Shown here piece after piece: positions 46,027-52,865 of a stretch of 64,000 nt of DNA (positions are counted from its first letter, which is position 1; each line of letters starts with the position of its first letter). This DNA is from Bdellovibrio svalbardensis (GTDB lineage: Bacteria > Bdellovibrionota > Bdellovibrionia > Bdellovibrionales > Bdellovibrionaceae), in the NCBI RefSeq assembly GCF_029531655.1, contig NZ_JANRMI010000001.1, forward strand, positions 310,001 through 374,000. The letters run 5' to 3'. The position numbers and the translations under genes were made by a program. A model generated the notes under the pieces. The model did not search any database. It had not been told where the DNA came from and was given only the letters and a program-made list of their open reading frames with translations.

Positions 46027-47022
46027 CTATATCAGCAGAACATTTTCAGCTTGAGTGCCGGGGGGGATTTGAACTCCCTCGCCAATCACAACGTTCTTTA
46101 AGTTGCAATTTTCAGGAAGGCGACTTCCTTCCGCGCAGCAGACGAACCCTTGAAATTTAGATTCAGTATTGATGCTGGCCTCGTTTGAGAAGTGCAGGTG
46201 AGCGCCTTCCAAACTTTGAGAAATCATTTTTGAATTCGCATATCTGTCGAAGACACGTTCAAGAGCCGTTTTTTCAGGAGAGGCCAGGGGATTCAGAAGG
46301 AAGCTGATGCATTTTTCTGAAGCCTCCAGGAAATCTGTGGGATTGCCTGTTTCAAACCAAGTTGCTTCAAAAGGGAAGCATTGAACGGACTCACCATTGG
46401 CAATCGCGGCGGCCATCACATCATAAAGAATGTTTGAAGCTCCTGTTGTCGGAATGTACTGGAAGATTCTTTCGGAAAGAATCTGTACTCCGATGAAATG
46501 CCAGGCTTTCTTTGTGCCATCAATTGCTGTCTTGCCGAAGCCTTTGACTTGATTGGCTCCATCAACCCACACACCACCAAATTGAGTTCCCACTCCGTGA
46601 TGTTCCATAACCATCAATGTTGCGATCGCGCCAGAGGCCTTATGTTGAGCGACAGCTTTTTTGACGACATCTGAATCTGTCGGAAGAATGACTTCATCTG
46701 AATTCATCATGATAAAATCACCACCGCCGCTGAAATGCGCTCGTGCTTTACCAAGACCGCCACCATTGCCAAGGATTTCACCGACCTCATTAGAAAAATG
46801 CAACTCTTTAGCGTTGTGGGGAATTCTGTGGAAAAGACTGTGGATTTTTTCAGGAAGATGGAAAGTATTAACGACCAGTTTGTTGATTGGCAGATCGTTC
46901 AAAAAACCCAGTGAGTGTGAAGCCAAAGGTAAGTTTAAAAACGGAATGGCGGGCTTTGGCAAAGTCAAAGTGTAGGGGCGAAGGCGTGTGCCCTCACCCG
47001 CAGCAAGCAACATCACATTCAT
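46027..47022 (-). CDS. murU: MurNAc-1-phosphate uridylyltransferase, MurU type
   Basis: A nucleotidyltransferase of 331 residues: VMLLAAGEGTRLRPYTLTLP opens the fold, with LPKPAIPFLNLPLA next and MNSDEVIL as the metal-binding turn near residue 108. A C-terminal extension with a partial left-handed-helix pattern follows. Its immediate co-translated partner is a kinase with the AmgK signature (overlap of four bases). The pair is therefore read as MurU/AmgK, which turn MurNAc into UDP-MurNAc by salvage. A mannose-1-phosphate guanylyltransferase-like role is the alternative if context is ignored. Confidence 0.82.
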   Translation of the reverse strand: MNVMLLAAGEGTRLRPYTLTLPKPAIPFLNLPLASHSLGFLNDLPINKLVVNTFHLPEKIHSLFHRIPHNAKELHFSNEVGEILGNGGGLGKARAHFSGGGDFIMMNSDEVILPTDSDVVKKAVAQHKASGAIATLMVMEHHGVGTQFGGVWVDGANQVKGFGKTAIDGTKKAWHFIGVQILSERIFQYIPTTGASNILYDVMAAAIANGESVQCFPFEATWFETGNPTDFLEASEKCISFLLNPLASPEKTALERVFDRYANSKMISQSLEGAHLHFSNEASINTESKFQGFVCCAEGSRLPENCNLKNVVIGEGVQIPPGTQAENVLLI

Positions 47023-48038
47023 AGAGATTCGTACTTTCTTTCAAGAGCGCCAGAATCGATCAGCACATCACCGAAAACTTTGTATTCCGGGAATTCATTG
47101 ATGGCCTTCATGACTCGGCGAAGAGTTCCTGAAAGATACTTAAGGTAACGTTTGTCTTCACGCTGGTGATAGAAGCTTGCGAAACTGCCGCAGGCCTTGA
47201 AGCAACGTTGAATAGACTGAAGTTCATAAATGCGATCAAAATGTTCACGCGAGAAGTCTTTGGGCAAATAAGGTTTAGACTGCTCAAGATAGTAATTGAT
47301 CAAACTTTTTGCCATGGAGTCGTTCATGTCGACGTACGAATCACGCATCAAGCTGACTAGGTCATACTGAATAGGACCAAGGCGCGCATCTTGGAAATCG
47401 ATCACGACCATTTGGTCCAATTTCAACATCAAGTTGCGTGAATGATAGTCGCGGTGTGCAATGCGTTTCGGTTCTGCGTGAAGCTTTGAGCAGATATCCA
47501 GAAAGATGTCTGAGATCTCTTTGTTACGTTGCTCGCTGAATGGGAACTTCAAAACTCCAGAAAGCAGATTGTCTTTTCCGTAGTTCATTTCCCACAAAAA
47601 CTTTTCAGTATCGAATTGAATCTTAAAGGCTGTGCAGTCGGATTTATCCAGGGTTGCCGGGTGATGGATCTTAACGATCTCATCAATCGCCATTTTGTAG
47701 AAGTCCATGGAGGACTCTTGATTTTGGCTTTCCCAGAATTTTCTTTCCAAAGTGTAGTCGCCAAGGTCTTCAAGAAGAACAAGTCCTTCTTGCGGACTCA
47801 TGGAGACAACTTGAGGAACGTGTACGCCATTTTTTGCAAAATGATTCAGGACACTCAGGAATGGATAGTTATTTGGATCAAAAGGCTCCCAGCGCATGAG
47901 CACCCAGGATTGATTGTCCAAAACGACGCGGTAATAGCGACGATTCGAAGCATCTCCTGCAAGGGAAAAAACTTTGTAGGCATTTGAGCCTAGGGAGCGA
48001 TCTAAGAAAGGAACTAAAAATTCATCATGAGTGACCAT
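47019..48038 (-). CDS. amgK: Anomeric MurNAc/GlcNAc kinase, AmgK type
   Basis: An aminoglycoside-phosphotransferase-fold kinase of 339 residues. The diagnostic N-terminal phrase LAGDASNRRYYRV matches AmgK, which phosphorylates MurNAc at C1. Catalytic motif HRDYHSRNLML (about residue 200) and metal motif VIDFQDARLGP (about residue 218) are intact. I chose ATG 48038 (GAGAA upstream); in-frame GTG codons at 48053 and 48059 are possible. It overlaps murU and follows the degenerate AAA+ gene by 39 bases. Confidence 0.87.
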   Translation of the reverse strand: MVTHDEFLVPFLDRSLGSNAYKVFSLAGDASNRRYYRVVLDNQSWVLMRWEPFDPNNYPFLSVLNHFAKNGVHVPQVVSMSPQEGLVLLEDLGDYTLERKFWESQNQESSMDFYKMAIDEIVKIHHPATLDKSDCTAFKIQFDTEKFLWEMNYGKDNLLSGVLKFPFSEQRNKEISDIFLDICSKLHAEPKRIAHRDYHSRNLMLKLDQMVVIDFQDARLGPIQYDLVSLMRDSYVDMNDSMAKSLINYYLEQSKPYLPKDFSREHFDRIYELQSIQRCFKACGSFASFYHQREDKRYLKYLSGTLRRVMKAINEFPEYKVFGDVLIDSGALERKYESL

Positions 48039-48077
48039 AAGAAAAATTCTCACAGACACTCATGGGATTTTCAAGTT

Positions 48078-48947
48078 TTATGCGTCTATCGGGCCATCTT
48101 TCATAAAGAACAGCTCGAGAACTTCTTTGAGTCCTTGAGTCGTCAATGGAGCGCGATCGACCTCAAAGCAGTTTACAGAAAGTTCGTCGATCAAACCTGC
48201 AGACAATGTTTCGACAGTTTCAAGCTCTCCGGCGTTCATTTTCGAGCTGGTGATGATCAAAGGTTCATCGGCAGAACGCTCTTCTGCAAGGTATTCCATC
48301 AATAGTTCTTGTTCGGCAGCATTCAAAGTTTCAACGTTTTCGATAAAGATCGTCATTCCACCCAATTTTGCAATGTCATAGGATGAGTGAAGTTGTCCTT
48401 TGATGTCATTGAAAGGAACAAAAGCCCAACGGCCGGTCATTTCATGTAGAAGTAGAGCCACTTTTTTGTTGGTGGTTTCCGTGCGTCCCTCTAAATGAAT
48501 AAGGTTTGAAATCAAATCGAAACTTAGACCTTTGGCGAGGTCCGTATCTTCTTTGATGAGATCATCTATTGAGGGCATTTCTTCCGCGAACAAATGCACG
48601 TTATCCAGATTTAGGTTCGCTTTGCTGATTTCAGCAAGATTGGCTTCGCGTTGATCGAGATACCACTTGTACATCGCTGGTTCCAAAACCATGCGAATTA
48701 ACTGAGTCACCCCTTGGCGTTTTTCCTGATTCAAGTCGTCTGCAGAAGGAACAACGGCGGTCCCCAAAAGCGCGCCGTTGACCTTGATAGGAACATGCAA
48801 ATCACGCCCCCGCGTGTAAGCATCTTCTTCTGATTGAAGCTCTGAAAGATCCATCAACTGACGAATCTGTAAACCCTTCCCATAGCGGTTTGATAAAATC
48901 TGCTTCAAGCGATTCACGAATGAACTATCTAACGTTGAGTTCTGCAT
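48078..48947 (-). CDS. Degenerate sigma54-activator-like protein heading amgK-murU
   Basis: A 289-residue protein. Residues 1-95 look like a GAF/PocR-type sensor. The second half resembles the AAA+ core of sigma54 activators, reading GGMTIFIENVETLNAAEQEL where such proteins have the GGTLFLDEI Walker B. No Walker A is visible, no GAFTGA loop is visible, and there is no C-terminal Fis-type HTH. It should therefore not hydrolyse ATP or open sigma54 promoters by itself. It is the first gene of the amgK-murU run and is next to a complete sigma54 activator, which suggests a sensor or partner protein. Confidence 0.72.
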   Translation of the reverse strand: MQNSTLDSSFVNRLKQILSNRYGKGLQIRQLMDLSELQSEEDAYTRGRDLHVPIKVNGALLGTAVVPSADDLNQEKRQGVTQLIRMVLEPAMYKWYLDQREANLAEISKANLNLDNVHLFAEEMPSIDDLIKEDTDLAKGLSFDLISNLIHLEGRTETTNKKVALLLHEMTGRWAFVPFNDIKGQLHSSYDIAKLGGMTIFIENVETLNAAEQELLMEYLAEERSADEPLIITSSKMNAGELETVETLSAGLIDELSVNCFEVDRAPLTTQGLKEVLELFFMKDGPIDA

Positions 48948-49180
48948 AGACCACGTATCCCCTTACTCTCGAAAGCCTATTATACAAAGGCAATGCCAAG
49001 ACTTCGCAGTATTAAGATTCCTTAGAGGTTTCATGTAGATAGTGGGGCTTGGTGTCTAATAAAGTAGCGATTCGGAGGGGCTCAAAATCCCACCAATTTT
49101 AGTTCAACAAGGTAATTAATTTAGGGTAGGCGCCCCGAAAGGTCACCGCATCCAGGGCAGCCTTCGACACGGTGAGTGAA

Positions 49181-49205
49181 GCAAAAGGTGCCTGGCACCT
49201 TTTGC
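49181..49205. repeat. Dispersed palindromic repeat, copy 3
   Basis: Arms GCAAAAGGTGCC and GGCACCTTTTGC with one central T. It is identical to copy 2 except for the centre and is preceded by GTGAGTGAA. Confidence 0.85.
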
Positions 49206-49223
49206 GGATTCGAGGGTGAAAAA

Positions 49224-49261
49224 AGAAAAAACCCACAATTCTGCTGAACTGTGGGTTTTTA
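49224..49261. terminator. Bidirectional terminator below the sigma54 activator
   Basis: AAACCCACA (49229-49237) and TGTGGGTTT (49250-49258) with a 12-base loop, and A/T tracts on both sides. It ends the activator transcript on the minus strand. Confidence 0.88.
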
Positions 49262-49281
49262 AATTTAGTTTTTTGGGCTGA

Positions 49282-50838
49282 TTAACGAGCTAGTTTGCGT
49301 TTATCAAGGCCGTATTTCTCAACCTTCATAATCAAACCAGCGCGACTGATGCCAAGTTCTTTCGCAAGTTTGGATTTATTCCAACCTGTGCGGCGTAGAC
49401 CCTCGCGGATCATCTCGCGTTCAAGATCTTCCAAGGCGTCTTTCAACTTACCTTGCAAACGAGAACCTTGAACCTTGTTCTTTTCGCCAGCTTCCAAAAC
49501 TTTTGGAGAAAGAAGTTCCGCCATCAATTTTGTTTCTTCGCCAGAAAGAACACAAAGTCTTTCGATTTCATTTTGCAATTCACGCACGTTACCTGGCCAT
49601 GGATAGTCATACAACTTTTCCAAAGCACGTTTCGTCAACTGGCGTTTTGGTCCGCCTTGTTGTTCGTGAATTTTATTAAGGAAGAAATCCGTCAAGAAAG
49701 GAATGTCTTCTTTTCTTTCTCTAAGTGGTGGCACGCGAATGTTGATAACATTCAAGCGATAGTACAAGTCCTCACGGAACGTACCTTGCTCAACCATCTC
49801 CTTCAAATTTCTATTCGTCGCCGCCACGATACGTACGTCAACTTTTCTGGATTCAGTTGCGCCCACTGGCATGAAAGTGCCTTCTTGCAATACACGAAGA
49901 AGCTTAACTTGCATTTGTGGTGATGTATCACCGATCTCATCCAGGAAGAATGTTCCTTTGTCGGCCATTTCGAAAAGACCTTTTTTGTCTTTCAAAGCGC
50001 CGGTGAAAGAACCCTTCATGTGACCGAATAGTTCTGATTCTAAAAGATTATCATTGAAGGCAGAACAGTTCTGAATGATGAATGGCTTGTCTTTGCGGTT
50101 GGAGTTGTAGTGGATCGATTTCGCGATCAACTCTTTACCTGTACCGTTTTCCCCTTGTACAAGCACTGTAGAATCAGCGCCTTTGATTTTGTCCATCAAA
50201 GCGTACAAAGATTGCATTGGTTTAGATTTACCGATCATGTTGTCGTATTTAAATCTGTTACCCAACTCTTTATTAAGCTCTTTAATGCGATCTTCACGTG
50301 AAGAGATTTCCAAGTGAAGAGTCACGATCTCCTGAGCCACCAGTTCACAAATCTCAGTGAAGTGAGTGCGGTCTTGATCATCAAGGAACTTCAATTTGCC
50401 CAAGCATTTTTCGATCACTTCGCCAGACATGCCAAAAGCAGCCAGACGGTCGCGGATCTCTTGCAAGCGGGAAGTGAAGTTTGAATCGCGGAAGAAGCCC
50501 ATCGCAACAACAGTACCCACGCAATCATTTTCAATCATGATTGGGAACACGCCGACGTCAAAACCAACCATATCCCATTTACGGATGCTGAAACGGTTTT
50601 GTGAAGTGCGAAGATCATCCAAAGATTTAGATACAAGTTCAGCAATGCTTGATTGACCAGCTTCTTTGTTTACAAGAGCTGCGATAGCTGGATTATTGAA
50701 ACCCGCTTTATCAGAGTCATAGCCCTTAAGCATTCCACGCTCATCAGTGAATACCACATCGATATTCCACCAAGCGCTGAGGATATGTTTGAGCTTCTTG
50801 ATCACGTGTATGTGTTCAAACTCATCCCAATTAATCAT
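49282..50838 (-). CDS. Sigma54-dependent transcriptional activator (NtrC-type AAA+)
   Basis: A 518-residue regulator. The N-terminal sensor (1-170) resembles PocR/GAF ligand domains (MINWDEFEHIHVIKKLKHIL, IENDCVGTVVAMGFF). The AAA+ core from about 205 to 440 has Walker A GENGTGKE, Walker B GTFFLDEIGD and sensor LREDLYYRLNVI. The sigma54-contact loop reads GSFTGA in place of GAFTGA, a known tolerated variant. A C-terminal Fis-type HTH (LGISRAGLIMKVEKYGL) binds DNA. There is no receiver domain, so a small ligand or partner protein should control it. GGGACGG precedes ATG 50838. Confidence 0.93.
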   Translation of the reverse strand: MINWDEFEHIHVIKKLKHILSAWWNIDVVFTDERGMLKGYDSDKAGFNNPAIAALVNKEAGQSSIAELVSKSLDDLRTSQNRFSIRKWDMVGFDVGVFPIMIENDCVGTVVAMGFFRDSNFTSRLQEIRDRLAAFGMSGEVIEKCLGKLKFLDDQDRTHFTEICELVAQEIVTLHLEISSREDRIKELNKELGNRFKYDNMIGKSKPMQSLYALMDKIKGADSTVLVQGENGTGKELIAKSIHYNSNRKDKPFIIQNCSAFNDNLLESELFGHMKGSFTGALKDKKGLFEMADKGTFFLDEIGDTSPQMQVKLLRVLQEGTFMPVGATESRKVDVRIVAATNRNLKEMVEQGTFREDLYYRLNVINIRVPPLRERKEDIPFLTDFFLNKIHEQQGGPKRQLTKRALEKLYDYPWPGNVRELQNEIERLCVLSGEETKLMAELLSPKVLEAGEKNKVQGSRLQGKLKDALEDLEREMIREGLRRTGWNKSKLAKELGISRAGLIMKVEKYGLDKRKLAR

Positions 50839-50967
50839 AGTTCCGTCCCTTCAAGTTTTGACTGTAAAAAAGTGTCGAATCTTTTATCGTCAACTAACTA
50901 GACGAACTTTAGCTTTGCTGTCTAAAAATCATGCAAACCCCGACTTTTAAATTAATGCTTAAACCAG

Positions 50968-50988
50968 AGTGTTTCAGCCTGAAACACT
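50968..50988. promoter_or_regulatory. Perfect 10-base inverted repeat upstream of the sigma54 activator
   Basis: AGTGTTTCAG and CTGAAACACT around a single C. It lies 130 bases before the activator start, a usual distance for an upstream activation site. A second palindrome, AGGTACG-G-CGTACCT then TTTTT, follows at 50994-51012. The role as operator is inference. Confidence 0.5.
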
Positions 50989-50993
50989 TGGGG

Positions 50994-51012
50994 AGGTACG
51001 GCGTACCTTTTT
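50994..51012 (+). terminator. Short palindrome with T run
   Basis: AGGTACG and CGTACCT around one G, then TTTTT. It could be a weak terminator on the plus strand or a second binding site; no plus-strand gene precedes it. Confidence 0.3.
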
Positions 51013-51087
51013 GAGGCTCGTAGCGTTAGATAAGTCTGGTGAGTGTCTAGTTTTAGATGGGAGACTGTCTAGAGAATGTTCTGAGGT

Positions 51088-51114
51088 CTCTGACTGTCAG
51101 GACGACAGTCAGAG
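51088..51114. other. 11-base perfect hairpin below the MsbA-like gene
   Basis: CTCTGACTGTC (51088-51098) and GACAGTCAGAG (51104-51114) with loop AGGAC. It is 23 bases beyond the stop of the exporter gene. No T run is seen on either strand, so it may be an RNA-stabilising hairpin or a Rho-dependent end. The rest of 50839-51137 shows no gene. Confidence 0.6.
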
Positions 51115-51137
51115 GATTGTATAGCCGTCGGACGGTA

Positions 51138-52856
51138 TTAACTGTGTTGCAGGCTGTGGAAACGGTGGTATTCGCCTTCGTTTTTCAGAAGTTCGTGGTG
51201 TGTGCCGATTTCTACGATTTGGCCGCCTTTAAGGACGACGATCTTGTCAGCTTTTTGGATTGTTGAAAGACGATGAGCAATAACAAGTGCTGTGCGGCCT
51301 TCCATCAAATGATCCAAACCCTTTTGAACTTCGATTTCGCTGGCAGTATCAAGAGCACTGGTTGCTTCATCAAGGATCAACAAGGGAGCATCTTTAAACA
51401 TCGCACGAGCGATGCTCACGCGTTGTTTTTCGCCACCAGAAAGAAGATTCCCACGATCGCCGACGCGGCTTTGATAGCCATTTGGCATCTTCATGATGAA
51501 GTCATTTGCGTTAGCCAATGTCGCCATTTTTACGACGTCTTTTTTATCGCGTGAAAGATTTCCTGCTCCGATATTGTTCTCAATGGTGTCGCTGAATAGG
51601 AAGACGTCTTGAGTTACCAGCGCGATATTACGGCGTAGTTCTGTGAGCTCAATGTCGCGAATGTTGACGTCATCAAAAAGAATTTCACCTGAAGTGGAAT
51701 CAAAGAAGCGTTCAAGAAGATTAACGATCGTTGACTTGCCGCTACCGCTTGCGCCAACCAAAGCGACGATCTCGCCGCGCTTAATTTCCAGATCAACATT
51801 TTTCAAGATCATTTCGCGACCATAAGAGAATGAAACATTCTTGTAAGTGATCTTGTTCCACTGCTGCGGGAATGGTTTGTTTTCGATACTTTCAGGGACT
51901 TCGTTTGGATCATCGAGAACGTGGAAAATACGTTTAGCCACGGCAACGACAGATTGAATGCGCACATAAGACTCTTGGAACTTCTTAATAGGAGCATTCA
52001 ACATCAGCAAAGAGGCGATGAAGCCGACAAAAGTACCAGGAGTCGCACGACCCGCTTTTACTTCCCAAGTTTCATAAAGAAGCACGCCCATGACGATCGC
52101 TGAAGCCAGAATCTCTGTCACAGGGCCCATGATTTCAGTGCGCGCATGAACGATCTTACGAGTCTCAAGATATTCTTTAGACTCATTGATAAGGCGGTTG
52201 CCCATGACTTTTTCAAGATTGAAAGACTGGATGATGCGAACACCGTCGATGCTTTCTTTGATTGTCGAAGTCATCTTTTGCAGCAGTGTTTGGCCAATTG
52301 GCGTGTACTTACGCAAGCTGCGTGAAGTTGATTTCAAGAAAGCTCCAATGATTGGAACCAAAATCATCGTCGCCAAAGTCAGCTTCCAGTCGATGATCAA
52401 CAAGTTGCCCAAAAGGAAGATGAAAAGAAGCGGATGAAGGAAGATATCCGCAACCATGCGAAGTCCATCTTGAATTGCGCCGATGTCATTCAAGATCAAG
52501 CTGATCAATCCACCAGAGCCCGTTGCATAGGTATTGTGGAATGAAAGATTTAGCTTCATGAATTTTTGCTGCAATTTTTGACGAAGCGCTTGAGTGATAC
52601 ACTCTGCTACATAGTTCATAAGATAAATATGGAAGTAGCGTGCAACGCCCGCGATCACTGCTAGCAACATGGCCCAAGGAACCAATTGAAGAACCAGATC
52701 GAACTCAGCTTTTGCCAGGTTGTCGAAAAGAGGTTTGATCAAAAGAGCCATTCGCGCAGACGCAGCAGCGTGAATAACTCCGGCGACAGCAACGATTACG
52801 ATAGTTTTTTTGTAAGGTTTTGCTTCGCTAAGGAGTCTTTTAATTTCAGTTACCAT
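51138..52856 (-). CDS. MsbA-like lipid/ABC exporter (fused membrane and ATPase domains)
   Basis: A 572-residue type-IV ABC exporter half-transporter. Residues 1-310 hold six membrane helices. The ATPase has Walker A GASGSGKSTIVNLLERFF, signature LLSGGEKQRVSIARA, Walker B LLILDEATSALD and switch VIAHRLSTI, all canonical. The size and the phrase TATGSGGLISLILNDIGAIQ suit an MsbA-type lipid A flippase, although drug exporters share it. It follows uvrA and PBP1A on the same strand (nine-base gap to uvrA). Confidence 0.9.
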   Translation of the reverse strand: MVTEIKRLLSEAKPYKKTIVIVAVAGVIHAAASARMALLIKPLFDNLAKAEFDLVLQLVPWAMLLAVIAGVARYFHIYLMNYVAECITQALRQKLQQKFMKLNLSFHNTYATGSGGLISLILNDIGAIQDGLRMVADIFLHPLLFIFLLGNLLIIDWKLTLATMILVPIIGAFLKSTSRSLRKYTPIGQTLLQKMTSTIKESIDGVRIIQSFNLEKVMGNRLINESKEYLETRKIVHARTEIMGPVTEILASAIVMGVLLYETWEVKAGRATPGTFVGFIASLLMLNAPIKKFQESYVRIQSVVAVAKRIFHVLDDPNEVPESIENKPFPQQWNKITYKNVSFSYGREMILKNVDLEIKRGEIVALVGASGSGKSTIVNLLERFFDSTSGEILFDDVNIRDIELTELRRNIALVTQDVFLFSDTIENNIGAGNLSRDKKDVVKMATLANANDFIMKMPNGYQSRVGDRGNLLSGGEKQRVSIARAMFKDAPLLILDEATSALDTASEIEVQKGLDHLMEGRTALVIAHRLSTIQKADKIVVLKGGQIVEIGTHHELLKNEGEYHRFHSLQHS

Positions 52857-52865
52857 TGACCTATC

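Larger units (their letters stand above)
48948..49281. other. Intergenic region between two sigma54-activator-type genes
   Basis: No gene is seen in these 334 bases. It contains dispersed palindrome copy 3 (49181-49205) and a bidirectional terminator (49224-49261). The upper part (48950-49130) may hold the promoter of the 48947 gene. A GG-N10-GC sigma54 site was not clearly recognised. Confidence 0.55.

Noticed and set aside
47019-48038. Aminoglycoside resistance phosphotransferase
   Set aside because: The GDASNRRYYR signature and the murU partner point to AmgK.
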